Shown in pieces: positions 28,136 to 36,908 of a DNA stretch of 64,000 nucleotides. Both the position numbers and the translations under genes were made by a program. This DNA comes from an uncultured Flavobacteriales bacterium. GTDB taxonomy: Bacteria; Bacteroidota; Bacteroidia; Flavobacteriales_D; Parvicellaceae. Where the stretch lies: NCBI GenBank assembly GCA_943788755.1, contig CALSRM010000002.1, positions 27,505 to 91,504 on the forward strand, written 5' to 3'. How positions within the stretch are numbered: the stretch's first letter is position 1; every line of letters begins with the position of its first letter. A model generated the notes under the pieces. The model was not told where the DNA came from. It did no database searches and saw only the letters and a list, made by a program, of their open reading frames with translations.

Positions 28136-29159
28136 ATTTTAGTATCTCGTTGTCAAATTTTTCCTTGCCATCAAATATATCAATTTCGATTTCAATACAA
28201 TATATAGGCAATTGTTCAAACCCTTTTATTTCCAGCAATCTAGATGCATCTTTCTCAGTGGTTAAAATGATTTTTTTCGAGCTATCAAAAGTACCAAATA
28301 TTTCAGAGACTGTAGCTACATCTTTTTCAGAAAATGGATAATGATCTCGATATGCTTTTTTACTATAGGTTACTTCTTTCCGGTTTAATTCTTCATAAAG
28401 TGGTTTCGGGTTTGCAATGCCCGTTAAAACAAGCGTCTCGAAGTTTGAAATTTCTCCTATTAATTCTTTATTTGTAAAGGGGTTGTAAATCCGACCATAC
28501 CGAATAAAACTGAAAAATATTTTCTGATTTTTAGTAGGTGATATGCCTTTAATAATTTCATTCTTCCTTTCCAATGAAAGATCATGTGGGCATTTTGAAA
28601 CAATAATAATATCCGCTCTGTTTTTTCCTTTTCGGAGCTCTCTTAATTCGCCCATCGGAAGCATAATGTCTTTGTAGAAGGGTTTGTTTATGTCAACAAT
28701 TAACAGGTTTAAGCCGGCTCTTAATGATCGGTGTTGAAAAGCGTCATCAAGCAGTATGGCTTCAATTGATGGGTTGTCGTAAAGTAAGTTTAATACACCT
28801 TTTACCCTTTTTTTTTCAACGACAACCTTTATGTTTGGGAATTTACGATAATATTGTGCAGGTTCATCACCAATATCAATTGACGTTGAATTCTCATCTG
28901 CTTCGATGTATTCTGTAGTTTTTCTTCCATATCCTCGACTTAGTATGGCGAGGTTATATTCATCTTTTAATAATCTTGCGAGGTATTCTGTATGAGGTGT
29001 TTTTCCAGTTCCACCCATTGATAAATTGCCAATGCAGATTATTGGTAGGTCAAATTCACTTGATTTAAAAATATTTTTTTTGTATAAAAAATTTCTAAAT
29101 AGTGTGATACCTCCATAAATTAGGGCAATTGGGAATAAGAGATAGCGAAATACTTTCAT
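28074..29159 (-). CDS. lpxK: Tetraacyldisaccharide 4'-kinase
   Basis: Phosphorylates the 4' position of tetraacyldisaccharide-1-phosphate to lipid IVA, at the inner membrane. 361 aa with an N-terminal membrane helix region (LLFPIALIYGGITLFRNF), Walker A GNLSMGGTGKTPHTEYLARL, then ILSRGYGRKT, LLDDAFQHRSLRAGLNLLIV (Walker B-like) and LTGIANPKPLYEEL. The basic tail (YVRENKADSKLPKGTNELPT) is encoded by the 62 bp that also encode the pnp N-terminus in another frame. Divergent from Nif3, 41 bp apart. Confidence 0.96.
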   Translation of the reverse strand: MKVFRYLLFPIALIYGGITLFRNFLYKKNIFKSSEFDLPIICIGNLSMGGTGKTPHTEYLARLLKDEYNLAILSRGYGRKTTEYIEADENSTSIDIGDEPAQYYRKFPNIKVVVEKKRVKGVLNLLYDNPSIEAILLDDAFQHRSLRAGLNLLIVDINKPFYKDIMLPMGELRELRKGKNRADIIIVSKCPHDLSLERKNEIIKGISPTKNQKIFFSFIRYGRIYNPFTNKELIGEISNFETLVLTGIANPKPLYEELNRKEVTYSKKAYRDHYPFSEKDVATVSEIFGTFDSSKKIILTTEKDASRLLEIKGFEQLPIYCIEIEIDIFDGKEKFDNEILKYVRENKADSKLPKGTNELPT

Positions 29160-29200
29160 TAATTTATTTTACTGATTACAAAAATCAATAATTTAGCGGA

Positions 29201-30295
29201 ATGACAATACAAGAAGTAACAAATTATTTAGAATCGATAGCTCCACTTCAGTATCAAGAGAGTTACGATAACGCTGGTTTAATTGTTGGTAATTATAAGA
29301 ATGATGTTTCAGGAGTTTTAGTTTGCTTAGATAGTACGGAGGAAATTATTGATGAAGCAATAGAACGAAAGTGTAATTTAATTGTTGCGCATCATCCAAT
29401 TGTATTTTCAGGATTAAAAAAAATTACGGGTAAAAACTACGTTGAAAAAACAGTTATTAAAGCTATTAAAAATGATATCGCTATTTATGCGATTCACACG
29501 AATTTGGATAACATGTTGAATGGTGTGAATGAAATTATAGGTAGAAAATTAGGGTTGATTAATACGCAGGTTTTGTCACAGTCTAGTAATAACCTCAGGA
29601 AACTGATAACATATGTCCCTCTTGAATATGTAGAAAAAGTCCGGGATTCTTTATTTGATTCTGGTGCAGGGAAAATTGGAAATTATGATGAATGTAGCTA
29701 TAGTAGTATGGGTGAAGGGACTTTTCGAGCTGGGGATAATACAAATGCATTTATTGGAGAAAAAGGGAAAAGACATCTTGAAGCCGAGCAAAAGCTTGAA
29801 GTAATTTACGCAATAGATAAGCAAAGTGCGATTTTATCCTCTTTGTTAAATAGTCATCCTTACGAAGTTGTAGCTTATGATATCTTGCAATTACAAAATA
29901 GTAATTCAGATGTTGGAGCAGGCTTAATTGGCGATTTGGAAAATGGAATTGACGAAATTACTTTTCTAAAATCTTTAAAGATTACGATGAAAACGGATTG
30001 TGTCCGCTATACTGAATTGCGGGGAAGACAAATTAAGAAAGTTGCTTTATGCGGTGGTTCAGGAAGTTTTTTGTTGAAAGATGCTATTCGTCAAAAAGCG
30101 GATGTTTTTATTACAGGAGATTTCAAATATCATGAATTTTTTGATGCTGAAAACCGCCTTGTTATCGCAGATGTTGGGCATTTTGAAAGTGAACAGTATA
30201 CAATTGAGCTTTTAGTTGATAAACTAAAGGAAAAATTTACTACTTTTGCGGTCTGTTTTACGGAGGTAAATACAAATCCCGTTAATTATTTGTAA
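29201..30295 (+). CDS. Nif3-like dinuclear metal center protein
   Basis: NIF3/YbgI family, 364 aa, the longer form with an inserted CutA/PII-like middle domain (about residues 130-230; YVPLEYVEKVRDSLFDSGAG). Metal-site motifs at both ends are intact: IVAHHPIVFSGLKKITG, IYAIHTNLDNMLNGVNE, ALCGGSGSFL, TGDFKYHEFFDAE and VIADVGHFESEQY. The biochemical role is uncertain (GTP cyclohydrolase-like hydrolase proposals exist). The adjacent downstream coiled-coil gene, 6 bp away, is its regular partner in Bacteroidota. Confidence 0.95.
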   Translation: MTIQEVTNYLESIAPLQYQESYDNAGLIVGNYKNDVSGVLVCLDSTEEIIDEAIERKCNLIVAHHPIVFSGLKKITGKNYVEKTVIKAIKNDIAIYAIHTNLDNMLNGVNEIIGRKLGLINTQVLSQSSNNLRKLITYVPLEYVEKVRDSLFDSGAGKIGNYDECSYSSMGEGTFRAGDNTNAFIGEKGKRHLEAEQKLEVIYAIDKQSAILSSLLNSHPYEVVAYDILQLQNSNSDVGAGLIGDLENGIDEITFLKSLKITMKTDCVRYTELRGRQIKKVALCGGSGSFLLKDAIRQKADVFITGDFKYHEFFDAENRLVIADVGHFESEQYTIELLVDKLKEKFTTFAVCFTEVNTNPVNYL

Positions 30296-30301
30296 ATTAT
30301 T

Positions 30302-31087
30302 ATGGCAAAAAAGAAAGAATCTACAGCTGAGCAAAAGTTAAGAGCACTTTATAATCTTCAAATTATTGATTCTAGAATTGATAAAATTCGTCAAGTACAT
30401 GGAGAGTTACCTTTGGAGGTACAAGACCTAGAAGATGAGTTAGAAGGAATGAACTTAAGGTTATCTAAAGTCGAAGAAGAGATTAGTGATTTGAATTTGC
30501 AAATCAACGAAAAGAAAAATGTTATTGAAGAGTCTAAGGCTGGCGTTGCAAAATACTTAGAGCAACAAAAGAAAGTTAGAAATAACAGAGAATACGATTC
30601 GTTGACGAAGGAAATAGAATACCAAGGTTTGGAAGTGGAATTAGCTGAAAAAAGAATCAACGAGTATAAAGCAAGAATCGCTTCTAAGCAAGAATTGCTT
30701 GAGACAAGTGTATCTGAATTAGAAGATAAGAAAGGAGCTTTGGATGCTAAGAAAAATGATTTAGCTGAAATTGAAGCTGAAACGGCAAAAGAAGAGAGCC
30801 TATTGAGAGAAAAATCAAAAGAAGCTTCTGCCGGCGTTGAAGAAAGATTGTTGAAAGCATATACTAGGATTAGAAACGCTGCTAAAAATGGTTTAGCGGT
30901 TGTTCCTGTTGAAAGAGGTGCTTCGGGTGGTTCATATATTAAAATTCCACCACAAAGGCAATTAGATATTGCAGCTCGTAAAAAAATCATCATTGATGAA
31001 CACAGTGGAAGAATCCTTGTTGATTTAGAGTTAGCTAATGAAGAAACGGATAAAATGGAAAAGATGCTTGCGAAGTTATTAAAGTAA
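30302..31087 (+). CDS. Coiled-coil protein of the C4-type zinc-ribbon family, all four zinc cysteines replaced
   Basis: 261 aa: a long antiparallel coiled coil (about residues 20-185, rich in heptads such as DLEDELEGMNLRLSKVEEEI) followed by the family's C-terminal zinc-ribbon segment. In typical members the ribbon has C-x2-C ... C-x2-C around KIPPQRQLDI and GRILVD. Here the equivalent positions read S208-G-G-S211 and D232-E-H-S235, while the intervening KIPPQRQLDIAARKKIII and the following GRILVDL are conserved. The protein therefore probably no longer binds zinc. Cotranscribed with nif3-like (6 bp) and ending at a strong bidirectional terminator. Confidence 0.9.
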   Translation: MAKKKESTAEQKLRALYNLQIIDSRIDKIRQVHGELPLEVQDLEDELEGMNLRLSKVEEEISDLNLQINEKKNVIEESKAGVAKYLEQQKKVRNNREYDSLTKEIEYQGLEVELAEKRINEYKARIASKQELLETSVSELEDKKGALDAKKNDLAEIEAETAKEESLLREKSKEASAGVEERLLKAYTRIRNAAKNGLAVVPVERGASGGSYIKIPPQRQLDIAARKKIIIDEHSGRILVDLELANEETDKMEKMLAKLLK

Positions 31088-31106
31088 GTCTAATCTATAT
31101 GATATT

Positions 31107-31143
31107 AAAAAGGGGTTAACATATGTTAACCCCTTTTTTTTTG
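31107..31143. terminator. Bidirectional terminator between the zinc-ribbon-family gene and the FadL-type porin
   Basis: A perfect 32-bp palindrome (31107-31138, half-site AAAAAGGGGTTAACAT) flanked by A-run and T-run on the two sides, placed between convergent genes. It should stop transcription from both directions. Confidence 0.9.
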
Positions 31144-31160
31144 TTTCCTATTTTAATGTA

Positions 31161-32633
31161 TTAAAATTTACGCCCAAAGGTAAATATCAAATTAGTGTTA
31201 GATTTTTTAATTGGTGTATTCCCCACTAATATTGGGTCGTACATATAATAGTCTTCGGTCAAAGTTGAGCTTGTAACAGCGAAGTCGATGTAAAAGCTTT
31301 TTACACGGTAACCAAGACCTCCAGAATACGTTAGTTTCGCGTCATTATTTTCAACAGCAGTAAGGTTATATGGGTTTTGATAATAGGCAAAACCTAATCT
31401 AGTATATACGGGTCCTGCTATTTTAATCTCACTCCCAATTCTTATGTTGTGCGTTGCTCTAAAGTTAATATCTCCCGTGTTATTTTCGTTCGAAAAATTG
31501 TAGCTACTTCCTGAAAAAGGATGGCTAGATAAAGCACTTCCTGCATAATCAATGTATTCATAGTCAGCGCTTATCATTGCTTTTCTAGCAATAATCACTG
31601 AAAGGCTGCCGATAAGTCTTCCAGGCGTTCTCAGCTTAAATAGAAAACTTCCGTCAGGAGAATTAGAAGAATAGGTTTCACCATCTTTAAATTTAGACGT
31701 CATACTTGAGCTCCAGTTGTCTTTCATATAGTAGAATTTCGTAGCTGTATGATATGCAGCGCCTATCCTCAACCATGTAGTAGGAAGTACAATGATTCCT
31801 AATTTAGCGTTGACTCCATTTCCTCGTGTTGTTAAATACTCATTATACGAAAAGTGTTCTATTTCCAGCGAGTCGTTTAAGGCTGTTTCAGTATGATTTT
31901 TTTCTTGTCTAAATCGTATTGTAGGGAAGCCAATTGTTCCACCAATGTATATTTTATTATTGAAGTTTCCAGACATTGCGATTGCTGTCTCTCCCATGTG
32001 ACCTTTTCGGGTAATTGTATGCCGGTGATTGAATTCTCCTTGGTACATCTGGGTTGTGTAGTAGTTTCCAGAGGAGTCGCCAGGGTCAATTACATACGTA
32101 TCGTAAGCTAAACCTGATGTAAACGATAGGCTTTCGTAAATGTCGTCCGGATGTATACCTCTTGCTTGCGCAGCAAAAACATACGACATAGAAGTGTCGC
32201 TTATTCCAGATATACTAGTTCGTTCATTAAAGTTTGCAAGCCGATTGTAACTGAGTCCAAACTGAATACTTTTCCATAAGGAAGCACTTTCTCTTCCTGC
32301 TTTAATTACGCCAACAATACCTATGTTTCCTATTACAAAACTTTCATGTCCGTTTGTTGCATTCGTCCCCATAAACTGGGTTGATGAGTTTTGTAGGCCA
32401 ATTTGAGGTGTAATGGACCATTCGGATGACTTAAAACGAGCCATTCCTGCTGGATTTACACTTAGTACAGATAAATCCGCCCCTAGCGCACCGAAAGCTC
32501 CTGCAACACTATTGTATCTTGCTGTTCCTCCAAAATCGAGGAAGCTATAACGTAAGGCATCTTCTTCTGTTTGAGCTTTCGATTGTATCGAAAAGGACAT
32601 GAGAATCACCAGAACTAATAGGACTTGTTTCAT
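31161..32633 (-). CDS. OmpP1/FadL/TodX family outer-membrane transporter
   Basis: 490 aa barrel for hydrophobic substrates. The ATG at 32633 is chosen because it gives a signal peptide (MKQVLLVLVILMSFSIQSKA) followed directly by QTEEDALRYS; the open frame continues about 100 codons upstream but there it only reads an alternative frame of the neighbouring lipoprotein gene. Family hallmarks: GGTARYNSVAGAFGALGADL near the mature N-terminus and VNPAGMARF (NPA motif), with the terminal strand NLIFTFGRKF. In other Bacteroidota this porin is also found near proS (recalled, not checked). Confidence 0.88.
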   Translation of the reverse strand: MKQVLLVLVILMSFSIQSKAQTEEDALRYSFLDFGGTARYNSVAGAFGALGADLSVLSVNPAGMARFKSSEWSITPQIGLQNSSTQFMGTNATNGHESFVIGNIGIVGVIKAGRESASLWKSIQFGLSYNRLANFNERTSISGISDTSMSYVFAAQARGIHPDDIYESLSFTSGLAYDTYVIDPGDSSGNYYTTQMYQGEFNHRHTITRKGHMGETAIAMSGNFNNKIYIGGTIGFPTIRFRQEKNHTETALNDSLEIEHFSYNEYLTTRGNGVNAKLGIIVLPTTWLRIGAAYHTATKFYYMKDNWSSSMTSKFKDGETYSSNSPDGSFLFKLRTPGRLIGSLSVIIARKAMISADYEYIDYAGSALSSHPFSGSSYNFSNENNTGDINFRATHNIRIGSEIKIAGPVYTRLGFAYYQNPYNLTAVENNDAKLTYSGGLGYRVKSFYIDFAVTSSTLTEDYYMYDPILVGNTPIKKSNTNLIFTFGRKF

Positions 32634-32670
32634 TAGAGTTTCATTTTTATGATAATCAATAAATACAGGT

Positions 32671-34038
32671 TTATCTTCTTCCTCCTGATTTAGACGTTGA
32701 ACTATTGCCTTTACTTCGGGAAGATCCGCTGCTTCTTCCGCTTGATCTAATTGGAGAAGAAGAGCTTCTTGACACTGATGAACCTGCACTGCTTCTGGAA
32801 GGCTTATAATTTGATGAAGATCCACCACCTCTATTATTGCTAGGTTTAGTAGTTGAAGGTCTGGTGTAACTATTGTTAGGCTTTGCAGCATTGTATGGCC
32901 TGGTGTAGTTGTTGTTATTTGGGCGACTTGCTCCATTGTTAAAGTTTGTTTTAGTCGTTGTGCTTGGTTTCGCTCTCCATGCAGAAGATGTACCTCTAGA
33001 ATTATTTATAGATGCAGGTTCTCTAGAAATGTAATTCGAATTTCCTTTTTGAGTTGGAGTTGTTCTCGTGGTATTTAAATCGTGATTCTCAAATTTGTTA
33101 TTATTTGATAATGAAGATAAACTATTATCATATGAAGGAACTTTCATAGAGTTAGCCAATACATTGGAACCGCCAATTGCTTTGCCATTATTCATGCTCG
33201 CATTTGATGCAGTTGGTGTTGTGAAGCTGGTGTTAATATTTCCATGTCCGCTCATATTGATAGTTGGATCAATTTTTTTAACTACAGCAGTAACCGTATT
33301 ATAATCTTCGCTACTAGAGTTCCCGTAACTGGATCCGGTCAATGAATTTGAACTCATGCCTCCTCCATGGTTTCCAGTGTATGAATTACTTGCCGTTTGG
33401 TCGCCGTAGTAATTTCCATAATTAGAATTGTTTCCATATGCATTCCCATAATAGTTTCCATATCCATTACCGTAATAGCCATTGCAGTTGTTTCCGCAGC
33501 AGCCATTTCCATATCCGCCATGTCCATAGTTATTACATCCGTAATTATTCCAATAGTTGTTGTTTGAGCAACAGCTCATGCCGTTGTTGTAATAAGAGTT
33601 ATTAGCGTATCCTGAATAATAGTTTCCAAAGTAAATGCCTGTATTCCATCCGTAAGGACTACCGTAGTAGTAGGAATTTGTATAATAAGGATTGTAATAA
33701 CTATACCCTGAATTACAGTTATTAAATCTTCTTATTCTTGAAGAGTATTGGTAATCATAATTGGAATTGTAATAATTGTTTGTTACATAATTATTACCTT
33801 CCTTGTTATTTTCTGTTTCAGAATATCTTGGGTCATAATAATCATCTTCACCTACTTGGGCCGAAGCTTCCTCTTCATAAGAATAATATTCTTCAAATTC
33901 AGAATTTGAACTTGTAGTCGGTGTATATGACTCTTCTTCAGAATAAATGTCATCTTTATAACTTAAGTCTTGAGTAGATGAACAAGAAGACAAAAGTCCA
34001 ATTACAGCTACTGATAGGATTGAGTTTATGATTTTCAT
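32671..34038 (-). CDS. Asn/Tyr/Gly-rich low-complexity lipoprotein next to proS
   Basis: 455 aa from the ATG at 34038 (MKIINSILSVAVIGLLSSC), with lipid anchor Cys19; 22 further upstream codons have no signal. After an acidic stretch (about residues 20-90) comes an extreme Asn/Tyr/Gly/Cys-rich region (about 95-240, for example NNGMSCCSNNNYWNNYGCNN and GNGCCGNNCNGYYGNGYG). It ends in a Ser/Asn/Arg-rich tail (RSSAGSSVSRSSSSPIRSSG). No folded domain is evident and the function is unknown. It is divergent from proS; homologues have, as I recall, been mislabelled as prolyl-tRNA synthetase because of this neighbour. Confidence 0.8.
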   Translation of the reverse strand: MKIINSILSVAVIGLLSSCSSTQDLSYKDDIYSEEESYTPTTSSNSEFEEYYSYEEEASAQVGEDDYYDPRYSETENNKEGNNYVTNNYYNSNYDYQYSSRIRRFNNCNSGYSYYNPYYTNSYYYGSPYGWNTGIYFGNYYSGYANNSYYNNGMSCCSNNNYWNNYGCNNYGHGGYGNGCCGNNCNGYYGNGYGNYYGNAYGNNSNYGNYYGDQTASNSYTGNHGGGMSSNSLTGSSYGNSSSEDYNTVTAVVKKIDPTINMSGHGNINTSFTTPTASNASMNNGKAIGGSNVLANSMKVPSYDNSLSSLSNNNKFENHDLNTTRTTPTQKGNSNYISREPASINNSRGTSSAWRAKPSTTTKTNFNNGASRPNNNNYTRPYNAAKPNNSYTRPSTTKPSNNRGGGSSSNYKPSRSSAGSSVSRSSSSPIRSSGRSSGSSRSKGNSSTSKSGGRR

Positions 34039-34130
34039 AATGTTGAGATTATATGTTATTAATAATATCGACTTGATAGTAAATTTAAATAAGTTTGGGC
34101 ACATTATAAAAGCTACCTCTTATTAATTTT

Positions 34131-34138
34131 TAACTTTG
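34131..34138 (+). promoter_or_regulatory. Possible -7 element for proS
   Basis: TAACTTTG matches TAnnTTTG and lies 38 bp before the proS ATG, but no TTG is found 17-23 bp upstream. Tentative. Confidence 0.35.
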
Positions 34139-34176
34139 TAGTCGTTAACAAGAATTTAACAAAAACTATACCACAA

Positions 34177-35655
34177 ATGGCAAAAGGATTACCGAAAAGA
34201 AGTGAGGATTTTTCAGCATGGTACAATGAATTGGTTGGGAAGGCTGATTTGGCAGAACATTCAGGAGTTAAGGGATGTATGGTTGTCAAACCATATGGCT
34301 ATGCTATTTGGGAAAACATGAAGGCTGTTTTGGATCAAAAGTTTAAAGAAACTGGACACCAAAATGCATATTTTCCAATTTTTGTCCCAAAAAGTTTATT
34401 TGAGGCCGAAGAAAAAAATGCTGAAGGGTTTGCTAAAGAGTGTGCAATTGTAACGCATTATAGATTAAAAAATGATCCTGATAAAGAAGGAAAATTGATG
34501 GTTGATCCAGCAGCGAAATTGCAAGAAGAATTAATTGTTAGACCTACCAGTGAGGCAATTATTTGGAGTACTTATAAGAAGTGGATTCAGTCCTACAGAG
34601 ATTTACCATTATTAATTAACCAATGGGCTAATGTTGTAAGATGGGAGATGCGAACACGTTTGTTTTTAAGAACAACAGAGTTTTTATGGCAAGAAGGACA
34701 TACTGCTCACGCTACAAAGGCAGAAGCATTGGAAGAAACTGAAAAAATGATGTATGTATATGCTGATTTCGCAGAGGATTATATGGCTATGCCTGTGATT
34801 AAAGGATTAAAGTCCGAAAGTGAAAGATTTGCTGGTGCTGAAGATACTTATTGTATTGAAGCTTTGATGCAAGATGGAAAAGCACTTCAAGCTGGAACAT
34901 CTCATTTTTTAGGACAAAATTTTGCCAAAGCATTTGATGTTAAGTTTGCTGATGCCGATGGGAAGCAAGAATATGTTTGGGCATCTTCATGGGGCGTTTC
35001 TACTCGTTTGATTGGAGGTCTGATTATGACGCATAGTGATGATTTAGGGTTGGTGTTGCCTCCTAAATTGGCGCCTATTCATGTTGCTATTGTTCCCATA
35101 TATAAAGGGGGTGAGCAATTGGCGCAAATTTCAGAAGTAGCAAATAAGCTAAAAGCTGATATGCAGGCAAAAGGTATTATTGTTAAGTATGATGATGATG
35201 ATAAACGTAAACCGGGTTGGAAATTTGCTGAATATGAGATGAAAGGAGTTCCTGTTCGGATTGCAATAGGCCCTAGAGATTTAGAAAATGGAACGGTTGA
35301 GGTAGCACGAAGAGATACTTTGGAAAAGGAAAGTCTGCAGCAAGAGGATTTAGCAATTAAAGTCGAACATTTATTAGAGCAGATTCAAATAAATTTATTG
35401 GATAGGGCTAAAACATATAGAGAAGAATTTACAAATGTGGCTACAACATGGGATGAATTCACAGAGCTTATTGATAATAAAGGTGGATTTGTTCACGCTC
35501 ATTGGGACGGAACGGAAGAAACAGAGCAAAAAATAAAAGAAGAAACTAAAGCTACAATTAGATGCATTCCTTTTGATCAGAAAGAAGAAGCTGGAAGTTG
35601 CATATATTCAGGGAACCCTTCTAAAGGAATGGTGTTGTTTGCAAAAGCTTATTAA
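34177..35655 (+). CDS. proS: Prolyl-tRNA synthetase (archaeal/eukaryote-type, ProS type 3)
   Basis: Charges tRNA(Pro). 492 aa, lacking the roughly 180-residue editing insertion of the E. coli type, so it is the short archaeal-like class found in Bacteroidota. Class II motifs: motif 2 region [13 protein letters not shown], the [12 protein letters not shown] block, [19 protein letters not shown], and anticodon-binding domain start [20 protein letters not shown]. The C-terminus carries a zinc-domain remnant: CIPF and [20 protein letters not shown]. It starts 138 bp from the divergent lipoprotein and leads a unit including the next hypothetical gene. Confidence 0.98.
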   Translation: MAKGLPKRSEDFSAWYNELVGKADLAEHSGVKGCMVVKPYGYAIWENMKAVLDQKFKETGHQNAYFPIFVPKSLFEAEEKNAEGFAKECAIVTHYRLKNDPDKEGKLMVDPAAKLQEELIVRPTSEAIIWSTYKKWIQSYRDLPLLINQWANVVRWEMRTRLFLRTTEFLWQEGHTAHATKAEALEETEKMMYVYADFAEDYMAMPVIKGLKSESERFAGAEDTYCIEALMQDGKALQAGTSHFLGQNFAKAFDVKFADADGKQEYVWASSWGVSTRLIGGLIMTHSDDLGLVLPPKLAPIHVAIVPIYKGGEQLAQISEVANKLKADMQAKGIIVKYDDDDKRKPGWKFAEYEMKGVPVRIAIGPRDLENGTVEVARRDTLEKESLQQEDLAIKVEHLLEQIQINLLDRAKTYREEFTNVATTWDEFTELIDNKGGFVHAHWDGTEETEQKIKEETKATIRCIPFDQKEEAGSCIYSGNPSKGMVLFAKAY

Positions 35656-35667
35656 CTTTAACTTATT

Positions 35668-36363
35668 ATGATGGACGAAAAAGCGGCACAAGAATTAATA
35701 TTTCATACCGTTAAGGATAAAAGTGTATTGAAGCAAGATGTCTTTAATAACATTATTCTCAATTTTAAGATTCTGAAACAAGTTTTGAAAGAAATTGGAG
35801 ATGATCTGAGTGCGCGGGTTGAATCTGTTGATGAACGTGTTATTATTGAGTATAAAGATACTGGAGAATTTGAAGCACAATTAAGAGTAGCAGGTGATGT
35901 TTTAGTTTTTCATATGCATACAAACGTTTTTAAGTTTGATACACAAAATAGCTTGTGGAATACATCATATTTTAAAGAGAATGGAAATCGTGGATATTGT
36001 GGATTAATTAATATCTATAATTTTTTAAACGATTCAATAAAGTATAATAGAGTGAATGATTCGGGCTATATGATTGGGCGGTTATTTGTTAATGCTGAGA
36101 ATCACTTTATGGTTGAGGGGAAAAGACAAATGGGGTTTCTTTATAATGACATTATCAACTCGGTGATCGATAAAGATAAAATGAAAGCAATTATTCAATC
36201 AGCGGTATTGTATACGTTGGACTTTGATCTGTTTATACCTCCGTATGATGAGGTCAAAGAAGTCTCAGTTTTAGAAATTCAACAATTAAGTGATAAACAG
36301 AAATTGAAGACAGCTAAGCGATTGGGTTTTCAGTTCAAAGCGGATTCTGACTCTATAGAGTAA
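35668..36363 (+). CDS. Hypothetical protein, 231 aa
   Basis: Function not recognised. It is soluble, with no signal peptide or membrane segment. The N-terminus is helical (LKQDVFNNIILNFKILKQVL), the middle part beta-rich (VIIEYKDTGEFEAQLRVAGD, VLVFHMHTNVFKFD), with a compact GYCGLINIYNFLNDSIKYNR motif and YMIGRLFVNAENHFMVEGKR. This looks like a single globular domain. It follows proS by 12 bp and is probably cotranscribed. Similar proteins appear in Bacteroidota genomes in my recollection, without assigned function. Confidence 0.75.
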   Translation: MMDEKAAQELIFHTVKDKSVLKQDVFNNIILNFKILKQVLKEIGDDLSARVESVDERVIIEYKDTGEFEAQLRVAGDVLVFHMHTNVFKFDTQNSLWNTSYFKENGNRGYCGLINIYNFLNDSIKYNRVNDSGYMIGRLFVNAENHFMVEGKRQMGFLYNDIINSVIDKDKMKAIIQSAVLYTLDFDLFIPPYDEVKEVSVLEIQQLSDKQKLKTAKRLGFQFKADSDSIE

Positions 36364-36405
36364 TTGTGAAATTGAAGAAAAGATTAAAAAAAATTAAATT
36401 CCACT

Positions 36406-36434
36406 TTGCAATAGATAAAAATATACTACATTTG
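36406..36434 (+). promoter_or_regulatory. Promoter of tRNA-Glu and rpsT
   Basis: TTG (36406-36408), 18 bp, TACATTTG (36427-36434): a full consensus Bacteroidota promoter, 31 bp before the mature tRNA 5' end. rpsT has no separate promoter in the 26 bp after the tRNA, so the two are likely cotranscribed. Confidence 0.78.
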
Positions 36435-36465
36435 CAAACCAAAATTAAGAGGAAACTTTAAATTT

Positions 36466-36537
36466 GGCCCGTTCGTCTAGGGGTTAGGACACATGGTTTT
36501 CATCCATGAAACAGGGGTTCGATTCCCCTACGGGCTA
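36466..36537 (+). tRNA. tRNA-Glu (anticodon TTC)
   Basis: 72-nt cloverleaf. The acceptor stem GGCCCGT pairs with ACGGGCT (one G-U at position 1), with discriminator A at 36537. The anticodon stem CATGG/CCATG encloses loop TTTTCAT with anticodon TTC at 36499-36501. The T-arm GGGGTTCGATTCCCC is perfect. The 3' CCA is not encoded, as is common in this phylum. A glutamate tRNA lies directly upstream of ribosomal protein gene rpsT. Confidence 0.97.
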
Positions 36538-36563
36538 CATAGATTAAACAAAGAAGAACAATT

Positions 36564-36815
36564 ATGGCAAATCATAAGTCAGCATTAAAAAGAATTAGAT
36601 CAAACGAATCTAAAAGAGTATTAAACAAGTATCAGCATAAGTCTACCCGAACTGCAATGGCTAAATTGGAGAAATTGGAAGATAAAAAAGAAGCTGCTAA
36701 ATTGTTGCCTACTGTATTAGGAATGGTTGATAAATTGGCCAAGAGAAATATTATTCATAAGAATAAAGCTTCTAACTTGAAATCTAAATTGACAAGAGGA
36801 GTTAACGCTCTATAG
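36564..36815 (+). CDS. rpsT: 30S ribosomal protein S20
   Basis: Primary 16S rRNA-binding protein of the small subunit. 83 aa, highly basic and helical, starting MANHKSALKRIRSNESKRVL and ending NIIHKNKASNLKSKLTRGVN plus AL, the family signature (conserved HKNKA). It follows tRNA-Glu by 26 bp and is followed by an intrinsic terminator. Confidence 0.97.
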   Translation: MANHKSALKRIRSNESKRVLNKYQHKSTRTAMAKLEKLEDKKEAAKLLPTVLGMVDKLAKRNIIHKNKASNLKSKLTRGVNAL

Positions 36816-36840
36816 ATTTTCTGAAATCATTTATGTAACT

Positions 36841-36869
36841 AAGCTCTCCTTTTTTGGAGGGCTTTTTTT
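36841..36869 (+). terminator. Terminator of the tRNA-Glu/rpsT unit
   Basis: A 9-bp stem AAGCTCTCC / GGAGGGCTT (one G-U) with a T-rich loop, followed by TTTTT. Separates rpsT from radC. Confidence 0.82.
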
Positions 36870-36908
36870 GTTTGTAGACACATGTCTCATAATACAAAAA
36901 CTATATAA

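Noticed and set aside
30391..30993. 200-codon minus-strand open frame
   Set aside because: Antisense to the coiled-coil zinc-ribbon-family gene; Ser/Phe/Leu-rich translation is what antisense of a Lys/Glu-rich coiled coil produces.
32634..32936. Long N-terminal extension of the FadL-type porin
   Set aside because: The extension reads an alternative frame of the upstream lipoprotein gene; the signal peptide begins at 32633.
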